A DNA stretch of 64,000 nt from Callipepla californica brunnescens (GCA_023055505.1 JALIRH010000013.1:8370001-8434000), one strand, 5' to 3'; positions 10,661 to 23,202 are shown, numbered from the stretch's first letter. Numbers and translations: made by a program. The notes: generated by a model from the letters alone, not told the origin.

Positions 10661-12059
10661 AAGCAGATGGGGCTGAAAAACCAGGCCAAGACATTCAAAA
10701 CCAAACTGAACATGGTCCTGGTGACCATCTCTAAGAGACCCTATGTGAGCAAGCTGCTGGACTAGAAAAAGTGCCCGCAGGCCTTCGCTGCTCTGCCATC
10801 CTACCCACCCAGAGTGAAAAAGTGTCACAGGGCTTTACCAGAACTGATCTGGTGGAGAAGTCACATTACTGTTTGTTTGTTTTTTATCTGTCTTTTAACA
10901 CTATGTGGAAAACCCTTCAGCCAAGCACCTCCTGGTGAAGATCAGGGTGCTCCAAACTGCCTGCAACAGGAATGCTGAGATCAACCAAGGAATGCAATTT
11001 TCTTCTTCATCCGGACACTTTCTAGCAGATATCAATGATTTGTCCCTTTGTGACGAGGTGTGTTACAGCAGTGTGGGGCTGGAAAGTGATGCCTGAGGTT
11101 GTGCCTTTGGACAGGCTGTGACACTGGGTACACATCTGCTGCTGGTCAGCTGCTGTTATCTCTCTCCAACTGCAAGAAGGTGCCCTGACCCAAAGCAGTG
11201 TATGAACAACTCCTCCTCGCAGCTAGCATTTACAGGTTTGTGCTGCTGTGTTTGCTATTTGATCTCTCCCAGCCCTTTAAAAGGTGCAGGGTGCAAAACA
11301 AGTGCCAGAAGAGCTTTTAAAGTACGTATGAAAGGAGTTTACCTCATTTTTCATGTCGTTTATTTAAGATTAAGGGTAGAACATGACTTTAACATTTTCT
11401 TCCAAGGAGTTGTGGAAGGAGTAACATGGTAGAGTATCCTGATTGGTAAGCATGTCTCCTTGGAGAGGTGGGTATGGATGCTGGGAACGTGGTGGGAGCA
11501 TCCCCTCCAAGGAGGGGAAGGAGCTGCTGCTCCCGGTGACAAAGTGAATTTTTCTGCTGCAGCTTAACACCATCACCTTCACGCTTCTTTTAATTGCTTT
11601 CAGTTTTGCAGCTGTCCTGAGCACCCTGGGTGCAGCACTGCTTTGCTATGACTGAATATGAGTGTATAGTGACATGACCCTGCGCTGAGGAACCAAGGAG
11701 ATAGGAATAGAGAGCATGCACTTTGCTGGGCACAGGGAAATAGAGAAGTTTTATTAAAAATGAAAATGCACCGCTGGCAACAAAACAGTGTGAAGAGATC
11801 CAAACTGGAACAGCCTCTGCTTTAGCAAAAGGAAAAAAAAAAAAGAAGAAGAAAAATAGAAGGAAGAATAAGAGGGAAATCACTGTCTGTGACAAATCAT
11901 AACATGAGAAGCATTAAAAATCAGAGATGGATCTGCAAGGTATGCACGGGTTTCACACGTGGCCAAAATTGCTGAGATAACCATACCAAAAGCACCAGAG
12001 AAAGCTAAGAGCCTCTGCAGTGGTGTCAGAAATACTAAATTTAGGGGTGGATCTACTCC

Positions 12060-12237
12060 AGATACTAAATGTGGGTGGTGAGGCACTGGAGCAGGTTGCC
12101 TAGAGAAGTGGAGGTGGTGAAAGGCAGGTTGGACAGAGCTTGGAGCAACCTGATGTAGTGAGAGATGTGCCATGGTAAGAGATTGGACCAGAGGATCTTC
12201 CAGCCCAAACCACCCAGTGCTTCTATGATTCTGTGTA
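12060..12237 (+). repeat. CR1-type LINE 3' fragment (plus), copy 1
   Basis: 'ggcactggagcaggttgcct', 'agagaagtggaggtggtgaa' and a tail of 'cagtgcttctatgattctgt' form a plus-oriented CR1 3' end. The same insertion lies at about 29080-29257 in copy 2. Confidence 0.85.
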
Positions 12238-12939
12238 GCAAAATGAGGAATAACAGGGAGAAGTATGGGCATATTAATTTGAAAAGAGATTGGGGTAGAG
12301 AAAGGAAGGGTTGAGAAATTGGAAAGAGGACAGCAAAATACAGACACCAAACATGGGTCGCAAAAGGCTTGATGTCATCAGGTGGTTCAGATGAGTTTCC
12401 CTGGCTCAGATGGAGTGTGGATAGGGGTGACAGAGCAGCCAGACTTCACCATGTTGGTGGTGCTTCCTTTGGGCTTCATGACATACTCCCATCACTTCCT
12501 AGGGCTGTGCAGCCTGGTCCCAGCTTCCATCTCACTCTGGTTTTGATGGCCCAAAGGAGTCAGATGGAGCTGGCCATGCTCAGCAGGGCAAGAAATCTTT
12601 CTCTGGAGCTCTGGCCCCAGGCTCCAACCTCCCCAAGCTTCTCATCTCTCTGACCATTCAACCTGGTCCCCAGGTGCTCCTTCAGTGCATGCTTCCTTAA
12701 AATGAAATTCCTCTTGCAGAGAGCTTGTGACACATGGGTGATCTCATTCTGGATCTGCTTTGGTGGAGGACAACACCACTGGAAGTGAAACAAAGCCCCT
12801 GACACTGCCAGAAACTGCCTCAGGGAACTGGGATGCTCTCTGGGGGAAGATGCATGAAAGTGATGGAGACGGATCTTCTGACCTCACCCGGAATTTATAT
12901 TACTTTCAGAATAGAAATAGGAACCCCTCCTCGGATTGG

Positions 12940-13308
12940 AGTCGGGTGGGTTCTTCTCCCTGGGCCGTCGCGGCCACCAAGCGCTGCATTTCTTGCAGGG
13001 CCACTTCTGGGGCACGGCCTGGCTCCTTGGGACGAGACGCCGTGTGGGTACGGGATCGGGATGAGCATCGCAGCGCTGGGGCGGGAGTGGCTGCTGCCGG
13101 CAGAAACCTCCCAGGAAGGAGGAGAAGCGGCAGCAGGGGCAGAGAGGAGCAACCAACGGGGAGACGTGAGCCTGGAGCCAGCCCAGCCTCGGCGCTGCCC
13201 TGCGGAGCACAGCATCAGCCATCCAGCCTCGCAAGCAACAACCTGACTCGAAATTAGGAATTAGTATTTTTTTTAGTACAGCAATTTTGAGTCTCTTCCC
13301 CTCGACGG
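12940..13308 (+). promoter_or_regulatory. CpG-rich region before the B1 leader exon, probable promoter/5' UTR
   Basis: The stretch is conspicuously richer in CG dinucleotides (ccgtcgcggccaccaagcgc, ggagaagcggcag) than the surrounding DNA and ends just before the B1 start codon at 13309. An open frame crosses it but resembles no protein. I infer a CpG-island promoter with a 5' UTR. No TATA box is evident. Confidence 0.45.
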
Positions 13309-16300
13309 ATGCTGCTGCACCACCCCGTGGAGCTGCTGGGGATGCTCCTGGCAGGTAAATGGGGGTCTGATGCTACCCAGTGGGCTCGAGTCTGAATCCT
13401 CACCTGGGGCACACCAGCACAGGATTAAGCAGTTGTGTAATTACGCATGGGGATCGCTGGTCTATACGGGTCAGGCTTTTTTAAATGGGGCTAGATGCTC
13501 GTCCTCCAAGGGAAGAGCATTTCTGTTCTGCTGTCCCACGGTAGAGGAGCTAGAAGCAGCTCAGGAGCATGCCACTGAGGCTAAGAGTTTTCTGCAGGTA
13601 AGTCTGTACCGAGATCAATCTACATGATAACACAACGTTTATATCACCGCGGTGAGATTACTACATATGCACTGGTGGTTTTGAAGAACAAATGTACAAA
13701 GGTTTTCAGGCTGAGCATCTAAAATGGGGAAAAAAGCCTGTTAAGGTATATGCAGTAGCTCAGGTGTCATAGAGTTAGTGAGTGCTGAGTGTGTACAGAA
13801 TGAGCTTGGGATGTTGCAGTTGTAAAAAGGTGCTCATAATGAAGTATTTTCTCTTATTTCACGTTGATGACACTGTGTGAAGAGTGTTCTTCTAGAACAA
13901 GGGGACTTTCTGTTATAAACTCACTTATTCTCCTTGCATGCAGTTCTCAGGTGATAAAGGCACAAGAATAAAACCTGATGGCTGTTTCTATCGGTTGCCA
14001 GCATGAGAATTGGAAAAACCATCAGCTGGGCTCGTTTTGTTTGCCTCGTTATGGCTGATTTCTATCCTGCCCTGCAAATTTCCCAGGGGAAATAGCAAGT
14101 TTGCTCAGAAAGGATGATTTTCAGGAGGGTTTGCAGTGTGAATGCACAGCAACAGCTTTCATCAAGGGCAGGAACTGAGCTGTGGTGGAGGGAGAGGAGG
14201 AAGCGCAGCCTGCAGTGCCCGCTGTGTCTCTGCCTGCTCCTCCCCACCTCAGGCCATCTCCTCAGGGTCAGCCTGGCTGTCCTGCTGAGGGAAGGAGGAC
14301 CTCAAACAGAAATCCTGGTGTTTCCATCAGTAGAGGCACAGGTGTGTTTGTAGTGCGAGGAGAGCCACTGGCAATTCACTGGGTTTGTGCCTGGCTGATA
14401 AAGACCTTTTCTTACGTGACTGTTAATGTTTCTAGGTAAACAAATGCCATTCCTCTCATTTCCTCTGCCTAAGGTGCCTCCTCCCTCTAAACTATTTACT
14501 CTCATCTTCATTTGTTTGTAAGGACTGCTTTACAAGCCAGGATTTTAGCTGTTATGTCTGCTTGGCTTTCTCTGAATACTCTTTATTCCGTTTGGTCTGG
14601 GAGCTGTGACCCCTTGAAGTCCTCAGAGCCTCATGAAAAAAAACAACGCATATTGCCATGCATTTCAGGGAAGCAGCTCTATCTCACTCAAATGAGAGCT
14701 TTCAGCTCCAAACTAGATCAGGAACTGGGAATGAGATGATTGGGAAGTGCCTTCTGGGCACAGGCTGCTAGGGAAGGGCACCCTTACACATAAGACTTGA
14801 GTAGAAATGGCCTCAGCCCTGCAGACAGGTTTCTCAGAGCATCCAATACAAGCTCCCGATGGGATGTCACAACGCCTGTGTGCCTTGGCTCAGTGAGTAC
14901 CACGGTCCCTCCTGAGGGTTGCTTCATCTCCCTGGCTTGTCTTCTCTCCATCTTCTGCCACGCAGGGCTGCTGGTGCCTTTGAAACAGGCTGCAGAAGTG
15001 GAGACAGTCCTGCAGAGAAGAGTGGCCGTCGTGGGTTCCTCAGTGCTGCTTGTGAGGCCACTTAACATCACACGCATCCATTCTGTGCAATGGGAGCACC
15101 TCAACGGCACCGCTTTCCACACCATCCTGCAGTATGAGAGGCACAACCTGACCGTCCATGTGCCTTACATTGCACGAGTCCACCTGCATACATCCAATGG
15201 ATCTCTCCTCCTGGAGGACCTCCAGGAAAGTGACAGAGGCATCTACAGAGTGACTGTCAACCGGGAAGAAAGGGAGAGCTTGATGATCTCGCTGGATGTT
15301 CTCAGTAAGTGGTGGCCATGAGAGAGAGGAGTGAGATGATAGATGCAGGCAGTATTTTTGAATATGTATGGATCATCAGTCAAGTGAAGGGGCTTGGGGG
15401 AAGGGATCTGGATTAAGTTTAACAGGCCAGATATGGGGAACTTGGACCAGCCATGGATAGAGATCTTCCTAGAGAACTCTGGGAGACCACTAGATCTGGT
15501 GATGCTTCTTCTGCATCTGGATGTGAGAAAAGGCCTGGCCCCATACCAGAAGGTCCCTTCCAACCCTTTTCTGCTCTCTGAGAAGCAATGGAGAGGTTGG
15601 CAGTGCTGTGGCCAGTGTTACCCATGCCACGTCATTTCCAAGGGGAAGCTGATAGCACTGATGGAGTGAAGCCCAACAGGGTGGCCTTTAAGGAGAAGTC
15701 ACCAAAGTCCTCACCCACACACCAAGCTGCGTGAGGCTGTTTGCTATTTACAGGCACAAACTGCTGTTGCAGAGATAAGAGCATGCTTTAAATAACACAC
15801 AAGTCCCTTCTCGATGTTGCTCTTGCCAACTCCCTTAATTTGACTGGTTGTTTTCAATCTAATAATGCTGCTGCCATGATGTTACTGCAGCTTCTCTGCT
15901 GCAGAGAAATTTGCTTTCGTTTTTCTTTTTTTCTTTTTTTTTTTTTCCTTATATATTAAATGCCCTGTATTAACCCGAATATGATTTAAAAACCAATGAC
16001 TCAACTAGAGAAACAAAATAAATACCAGAAAGCCCAGCAACCTTGTGCAGTGCAAGACTTTCCAGCAGAAGCCACCTGTGATTTCATCCATGCAGATTCA
16101 AGGATGCTTTAATGCTACCACCCTAATCCCCACTGTGGATGGTCCTGCTTAGGTCTGAGAGAAGTGCTGGTGTTTCTGTTTCCTTTCCAGAGCCCGTGTC
16201 TCACCCTCAGCTCTGGAGCAGTGGCCTGGTGGCCAAGGCCAGTGGTGAGGTACTGTGTGAGGTGGCGGAGGGCAGGGCAGACACGTTCACCTGGAAGAAG

Positions 16301-19158
16301 GATGGGCAGATGCTTCCCCCAGACAGAAGTTATCGCCTCTCTGGAAGCATCAGTGTTTTGTACCTGAGGATGGCAAAGAAGTCGGACTGTGGTTCCTATT
16401 CCTGCAATGCCAGCAATGGGATAAGCTGGCAGGAGACCTCCCTGAACATCACTGTTGCAGGTGATCACTAAATCAGTGGCAAAAAATGAGCTTCCCGTGT
16501 GCTGCTCAGAGAGACATGGAGAGATGCTGCTCCCCAGAACCCCACACTCTTCCTTTGCTCCAACCGTCCGCAGTATCCTTGCTTAATTCACTCCATTTTT
16601 CTTCCATTCCCAAGGTCTTGCCATCCAGGATGCTCATGTGCTGTGAGCCAGAGCTCGCTGTTGTTAGGATGATGGGCAGCAATCTGCAGTCTTCCTTCCC
16701 ACCTCTAGCCGGCGCCAAGCCACAGATCCTGGTGGGTGGGATGGGCAGAAGAAGGCGTCCTTTCCTTCTTACAGAATGTCCCTAAGCCTGGGACAACACC
16801 ACAACCCTTGGCCAAGGCAGTGTTGGGCAGGACATGGTCAGAGGGTGGAACCTCATGGCTTGCCAGTGCCCTCCATGCTCATCCTGCTGTGACCTCACTC
16901 TGCTTCACAGACTGGTTTTGTTGTTTTTGTTTTCCAGGGCTCTCCCCTCCCTTGCAGGATGTGCTGAGGATTTCAGTGGTCGCTGTGGTCTTCGCTGCTG
17001 TCTCAGGATGGGGCATAATTTTTCCTGTCTGCCAGTCTGAAAAGCTAAGAATAAGTGAGTCTGCACTGGGGACAGCTGAATACCCAATTTCCTCCTCCAA
17101 TGGTGCTGAGTGAGGAGTCATGCTGTGGGAAGAGATAGTAACCCACTCATGCTCCCTTCCTGATGACTAAACATCTTCCCTTCTCATCTGGAAGGTCTTT
17201 TAAAGAGTTCACTCTCCTTGGTTGTTATTTTTTGTTTATTTTAGTGGCAAAATCTGATTTTGTTCTGTTTTCAGGTTAGGTTAATCCCTGGCATATCCTT
17301 ACATAATTTTTCTTTGAGCGTTGAGATGACTGAGAGACACTTCAGTAGCAAATGAGGCATCTCAGAGCATTTTCATTCTAAGACTCAATTTTTATTTAAG
17401 TGTTTTATATACACTATGCAATGGTTGCTACCCCTTCTTTAAAGTGGGTCAACTCTACTGTACCCTGGACAGGGACACCCCACTGCTGCATCCCAAAAGG
17501 AGGGCTGGGGACTGCTGTGGGACAGCCTGGGGGGACATAAATGTCACCCCACTCTGCTCTGGGTGTCTAGGGGGAGAGCTGTGGAGGTGGCTCAGTGCCT
17601 ACACCTGCGGGCTGGTGTGCATCTCCTCCATCCTGACTGGCACCGCTGGGCTCCTCTGGATGCGAGAAGAAGGTACAGGGCACTTTTGGGGGTGTTGCAG
17701 TGCAGATCTCAATCGTTTCCCTCATAAAGTGTACAACACGCAAGAGTAATCACTGGGGTGGGGACCTTATGGCAGACGAACATCCATGCGTGGCTGGAGA
17801 GAAGGGTGCTCCATAGACTGAATGAACCCACCAGGGACAACATATGGTTCCTCCGTGTGTGATCTCAGCTTGCTGTGGCTGATCGTATGGATGAGACACT
17901 CACTTATACTGCTAATATACACAAAACTTTTTTTTCCCGCAAAGACTTTTCCCAGTGGGTAACTGCAGAAGGGCACCAAGGAATGGAGCTGCACCCTGTG
18001 GGGGTGGGGAGTGACTGGGAAGGCCAGGAGGGTGAGAAAGGACATGATGGAGATTCATAAAATCCTGAAAGTGGTAGGCAAATGGAAGAAGTGGTGCTCA
18101 GCTCTGTGCTGTTCTCTTCCAGGCCCATCCATTGCTGTCATACTGCCAGAGATTTTCCTTTTGTATGTGATTGTGATCACCTTCCTAGTGGCCTCTACTG
18201 TGGCATTCCAGCCTACAAAGCTCACCCAGCTCAAAAGCACAGCAGGTGAGCTGTTCATGAATGGCAAGAATGGAGATAAAACCAAATGATCAGGGAGCTT
18301 TGTTTTGCCACAGCTCTCATTGCTCATGTGGCAGTTCTGGGGGCAAGTGTTAACATTTCTTTCTTGTCCTTTCTGTGGACAGCACAGCGCACGCTGGGCT
18401 ATGCTGCTCCAGGAGGGGTGCTCTTGGTGGTGTTGACAAGCAGCATGCACATGAAGAACATCCACCAGCGCCATGGTGAGAAAGCTGTCTGCCATTAGCT
18501 CTTCTGATCAACCATTTGGTTGGGACTGCTCCAAAAAATCCATCAAATCGTTTTTCTTTTTTTTTTTTTTTTTTCCCCCTCAGAGAAAATTTGTTTGTTT
18601 GTTTTCCTAAGTGTACTTAAGCATGTTTTCATAGTGGTGAACTGCTTTTCTCTTGTCTTTTCCTTCTGAGTTGTCTTCTGCTTTTTCCTTGCCTGATCAC
18701 AGAAGAAGGCTGCACGGCGTTCGTGGATGTCACCACCCTTGTGGTCAGCACAGCAGCGGTGCTGGCCCTGCCGCTCCTCGCCATCTTCCTCTGCTGTAAG
18801 TGCTCCTCCTCATTTCCCTGAGCCTGCATGGCATCAAGCTCCAATGTGAGTTGTTCAAAAGTTGTTTTTTCTGCTTATGAGAAGTCCTCCTAATCATTCT
18901 GGTGATGATTTCCCTTCCCTATCCCAGCTGCCATCCCCTGAGATCAGCACCCCGTGCCGTACCTCTCAGGTGCTTTCAATGATGTCTGGGTCACATCTAC
19001 ACATCTATATCCTACTTCTACAACAGTAAATGTGTTTTTTCACAGATCACACAACACAGGGGTGGCTGCAGGAACGTGATTCTGGTTGTGCACACAAGGA
19101 AAGGTACAGCCTTCTTTGCCTTTTCCCAAGGAAACACAAACATATCGTCTTGAAGTGA
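13309..19158 (+). CDS. B1: SLAM-like V+C2 ectodomain on a five-pass membrane protein
   Basis: Exons: 13309-13354, 14966-15304, 16191-16460, 16938-17054, 17571-17672, 18123-18245, 18383-18475, 18703-18795 and a probable last exon 19046-19158 (431 aa). Every internal boundary is phase 1. Residues 1-15 are the leader. Residues 16-128 form a V domain without canonical cysteines (ends D-R-G-I-Y-R-V). Residues 129-218 form a C2 domain with V-L-C-E, W-K-K-D-G, S-D-C-G-S-Y-S-C and N-G-I-S-W. Five exons follow, each with one hydrophobic helix, at about 227-248, 264-286, 295-319, 336-353 (weakest) and 371-394. Loops after helices 1 and 3 and the C-terminal tail are basic, which fits N-out/C-in topology. 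The tail has no ITSM. The 3' end is uncertain: a donor-like gtacag at 19104 could splice the last exon onward. Function is unknown; adhesion or ligand activity at the leukocyte surface is inferred. Confidence 0.8.
15440..15575 (+). repeat. Possible old CR1 3' fragment in B1 intron 2
   Basis: The stretch resembles a diverged plus-strand CR1 tail ('ccataccagaaggtcccttc' then 'caaccc') but lacks a clean tail repeat. The equivalent stretch in copy 2 is about 32450-32585. Confidence 0.35.
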
Positions 19159-19461
19159 AAAGAGTGGGATATGGAAACCAATACGTGCCTTGTTCCAAGG
19201 TTTAGACCCCAAGAAAGGCACAGACCAGTTCTCACTTCACAGTTCCTGATTTCACCCTGGTCTGGGATGCTGTGGAGAGGTCCATGTCCAGGGCAAATCC
19301 AATGCACAGCCTCAGTCAGCTTCTTTGTGCCCCAGACAAAACTATCCTGAGCTGAAGAAAGGAGCATCACAGCTGTGCATGGGGTCTTGTTGGTGTGTGG
19401 GGCTTCAGGTGTGGGGTAGGGCTGCGCTTGTGGCTCCTCTGATTGTCAGCACATGGGGGGA

Positions 19462-19640
19462 AACTTGAGGGTTATTTGGTCCAACACATCTGTTAACACA
19501 TCAGGCTGCTCAAAGCCCCATCCAACCTAAATTATACACATCAAATGACGGAGCACTCACAGCTTCTCGGAGCAGCCTGCTCTGTGACACAGCACCCTCA
19601 CTGTGAGATCTTCCTTTCCTCCAGCTCCTTTGAGATGTCC
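19462..19640 (-). repeat. CR1-type LINE fragment (minus), downstream of B1
   Basis: 'ggttatttggtccaacacat', 'caaagccccatccaacctaa' and 'agcagcctgctctgtgacac' followed by 'cttcctttcc' read as antisense CR1. Its copy 2 counterpart is at about 36479-36657. Confidence 0.65.
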
Positions 19641-19796
19641 GTGCCCATCAGCAAGGATCCTGATTTAACCGGCTAGACACTGGCGATGTTTCCTGCACGG
19701 CTGACTCAACATGTTAATGGCTCTGTTTCATAGGTCTGAGCCTATGATATCTTGGAGATAAACAGCAATGAAATTAACATTTGTCTTTTCTTTTTT

Positions 19797-19817
19797 ATTT
19801 ATTTATTTTTAATTAAA
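19797..19817 (+). promoter_or_regulatory. AU-rich element next to ATTAAA, possible B1 3' UTR end
   Basis: Overlapping ATTTA pentamers (19797-19805) run into ATTAAA at 19812-19817, about 650 bases after the B1 stop. If the B1 transcript reaches here this would be an AU-rich instability element beside a variant polyadenylation signal. The same arrangement is kept in copy 2 near 36814-36834. Confidence 0.3.
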
Positions 19818-20224
19818 CACAGGACTAGAGAGTTCAAACACACATATTCCCATTTATTTTCCTCTTTAAAACCAGTCTCTGTGTTAGAGAAATGCCTTTA
19901 AATCTTGCTACCAGCATCTCCCTCATTAGTTTACGGCATTAATGAGGCTGTGTATGTTTGTGAGTGTGTAGGTAACCAACCATGCCCACCCCAGCTTTTT
20001 CCTGCTGCTGCCTGAGGCCACACTCTACTGCTTCCTCTCTACATGGGTTGACCTCACATGCTTTGCAAGGCAGGTTCAGGCTCTCTTCTCCCTTATCCAC
20101 AGTTCTGTGTGCTCCCTGAGTGCCCCCTGAAGAACTTTACAAGCGAGTTGGCATCTCCTAAGGACTGCTGTTCTCCTTATCCAGCAGCATCCACGCCTGC
20201 AGTGACCTTTGTGTGTTTTAAACT

Positions 20225-20242
20225 ATTTGCATTAATGCAAAT
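20225..20242. promoter_or_regulatory. Perfect 18-bp palindrome made of two octamer motifs
   Basis: ATTTGCATTAATGCAAAT is its own reverse complement and holds the Oct-1/Oct-2 octamer (ATGCAAAT) once on each strand. Octamers are typical of lymphoid promoters and enhancers. It lies about 1.1 kb downstream of B1 and is conserved exactly in copy 2. Confidence 0.55.
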
Positions 20243-21239
20243 CCCTCTGCAGGAGCGCTGCACCTGTCCCTGGCCGTTGACAACAGCTCCTCTGTTCTCT
20301 GCTGTGGTTCTGTGCAGGAAGGAAATATGGGGTGTTAGGGAGGTGCTTTAGATTCATAGATCTAGATTCATAGATTTCTTAGGGTGCAATGTGTAGGCCT
20401 AGATGAGGGCGTTGCTTTTGCAGAGGATTTCCTGCCCACACTGCAGCCCGGGGAAGGTGAGGTTTGGCTCCAGGCATGCAATCTAGATGCTTGTTGATTT
20501 ACTTTCGTGCTCCTCTTTGTTTTTCCTGCCTGGAATTCCGACATCGCGTCCAACTCTCACTTCACCTTCAATTCCCACTGGCTTCCTCTTCCACTGACTT
20601 CAGCAGGAGCTGTGTTTCAGAGCTCAGCAAGTTTAACCACTGCCCACTCCCAATTTAACACTGCCTGTTTCAGCCTTCAGCAGCACCTCGTAAAGCAAAC
20701 AATGTGTGGACCTAGCAACTAATTGGCTTTTGGGCAAGATGCCCTTCTTCCATCACAATGCCAATATGATATTCAGGTTTTTGGCAGTACCAGAGAGCAT
20801 TTTCTGGACTGCAGCTGTTTTAGGCGTGAGGGTTAAGAATTCACTCGCTTCCGCAGCTCTGTAAAGTCTCTCCCTCAGTTCACCCCAAACAGCAGCTGCT
20901 GAGCGCTTGCAGTTCTGCAGGTGGGGTCCCTGGGGCTGGCCAAAGGGGAAGCAAACACAAATAGAGCCTGTGATGGGACTTTTCTGCCCTTTGTAAGAGA
21001 AACACTCTCCCTGCAATAATCGGTGCAATGAGGATCGCTGCCTGGCTACAGGTGGCAGCATCCCCTCCGAGGGGCAAAGGCCATATGTGTCTATTTGCCC
21101 ACCTTCTGTCACGCTTTCCTGTTCCCCTGGTACCTGATTGTACATGAAGTTATCTATTGATTTTTTTTTTTTTTTTTTTTGCCTTTGCTTAGTGCAGACC
21201 CTTAAGCTTAAAATTTAATCTATCAGGCTGAGGCAGGCT

Positions 21240-21640
21240 GTGGGATGCAATGGTCAGACTACAGAAGGAGTTGCTTGTCCTAGCACAGAGTGCCCCAGTG
21301 CGGGGTTCTCCCTCCCCAGCATATTTCCACATGCTGAGCCCCACAAGGTCCCTCAGCACGTGTCTTCAGCCTGCCCAGTTCCCTCCGGGTGCCAGCATCA
21401 CCCTTGGTGCCACTCATCCCAGTGTGGCGGTGCTGCTGAAGATGCTGGGCAATGCTGGCCCCAGCACTGACCCCTGTGACCCAGTGCTGTCAGGGCCTTG
21501 TGCTGCTGCCCATAATGCAGCTGTTCTGCTGGTTATCAGCCCTCTGCTGACCACCCAGAGCCCTATCTACTTTATCAGCGTGCTTATGGGGTTGCCAGAA
21601 GTCCAGCCTGCCCAATGCAATGCTGACAAACAGAAGGACA
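21240..21640 (-). repeat. Probable diverged CR1 fragment (minus), copy 1
   Basis: Phrases such as 'ccccagcactgacccctgtg' and 'cagccctctgctgaccaccc' followed by 'agagccc' resemble antisense CR1 internal sequence. The similarity is weak. Copy 2 has the same stretch at about 38250-38655 with a small insertion. Confidence 0.4.
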
Positions 21641-23202
21641 GAGAAGGAACCAGGCTATGGCAGCTTTCAGGACCTCTAGCAAGAAGATAATGCTGCTGCA
21701 CTGGGTTTACAGGGCAGGAGTTCAGTAGTGAGGACTGCATGGGTGTGAACAGAGCCCTGGAAGCTCTGCTGAGTTTTGGTACCAAGGAAACAGGAGGCCC
21801 TGCTTGGAATGGGTCAATGAATACATAACGTACTTCTGGGAAAACCTGTGCATAAACAACAGAAGTTACACAAAGTGAAGATCCTTTGTGTAAGCTGTGA
21901 GTGATAGGAGGATTATCACCACGCATCCAGGGCTGCCCATGGCAATACCTGCATAACAGTGATAAAACTTTCACTGCTAAGTGTCTCCGCATCAATTCCG
22001 TTGAGGCAGAATGCCTTATCCTCTGGAGCAGCTGTCATCCAAAATCGAGGAAGAAAACTCTCTTAACTCCAACGCAGTGTTAGAAAGTGGTATTCCCTTA
22101 TTCCTCACGTTACGTATTGAGTGATTCGGCAAGCAAACTCTGTCAGAGTTCGGGTTCCAGGTTTAAACAGTTAAGATGTACATATGGAACACATTTATAT
22201 ACATATTCATGCTTTTTCAAGGATCCATTAATATATGCTTCCCCACTTCTCACCATCAGCTCCATCACTGAGACCTTTGATTCACTTTCATCCACTTTTC
22301 CCCAGTATATTTCCACTGCTTATTAGCCTTTTTTTTTTTTTTTTTTTTAAAGCAATACACGTGGAACCCGAGGAACATGCCGCTTAAAGTTGTTATGAAT
22401 CCAGTGCTTCTGGGCATGCACTGGTTTACATCACTCAGAGGGACTGGCTCTGGATGCTCCACCCTCTCAGAACAGAAAGCTTTTTTCAAGAGAAGCTGCA
22501 AGAGGAGGTGAGTACCCACATGGGCTGAGCTGGCCGAGCTGGGGTGGGGGAGGGGAGGAGAGCTGGGGAGGGGGGACAGGGGCAGAGTAAAAGGGACAGG
22601 GACAGAATGAGGGCAATGGAGCCGTGGGACTGAAGCCATGGGAATGGGGGGACCCTGTAGTGCTTCCCACGTGGTGCTCCCACTCTCCCCTATAGGGAAC
22701 CAGGTTCTGCTCCTCCAGCTCAGATCTTCCCTTTTCTCGAGCCCTATAAATGCCAAATAAGCACTTTCAAAGCCATTTGCAGAGCTAAAAAACAATGCAC
22801 TCGGCTCGTGCACAGCTCTCCTGTGACTTCAGCTGCCTGCAATGAAAGGAACTATGCCAAAGCCCTCGATCACCATTTGCTGGCATCACCCGTATCTCCA
22901 GCAATAGCTGGAATGGAAGAAAAAGACGTATGAAGTGGGTACTGCATGCTGAGGGAGGGATCACCATGGAGATTTGGCCAGGACTTCCAGACAGGAGTTC
23001 AAGGTGCCCTTGAATCACGTGGAGATGACCATGTGCATCCCTCCTTGGGCTGTCCCTTCCCACCATGTTGGATCTCCACAGTGAAGACCAAGCTCTGCTC
23101 TGATGATGACACTGCCCTGATTTCTCCTATCTGGGGGGCTAGCAACCAAGGCAATCTCATTTAATAATGGGAATGTTCCTATCTGGTGAGATGCAAGAGA
23201 AC

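Larger units (their letters stand above)
4602..22910 (+). repeat. Tandem segmental duplication, copy 1 (18.3 kb)
   Basis: This block is repeated almost base for base at 22911-39926, in the same orientation and directly adjacent. It contains gene A1 and gene B1. The breakpoints can be read directly. The left start is 'gaatggaag' at 4602. The right end is '...gcaatagctg' at 22910, which joins the start of copy 2. One base (G) is shared at the junction, which suggests non-homologous joining rather than recombination between long repeats. By eye the copies differ by roughly one to two bases per hundred, plus small indels and one 1.3 kb block present only here (9353-10650). Confidence 0.95.

Noticed and set aside
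12760..13257. 165-codon open frame before the B1 leader (also at 29780-30277)
   Set aside because: It covers the CpG-rich probable promoter, has an Arg/Gly/Ser/Ala composition typical of translated CpG islands, and resembles nothing known.
18055..18495. 146-codon minus-strand frame (also at 35071-35511)
   Set aside because: It is the antisense shadow of B exons 6 and 7, which have correct splice sites and phases on the plus strand.
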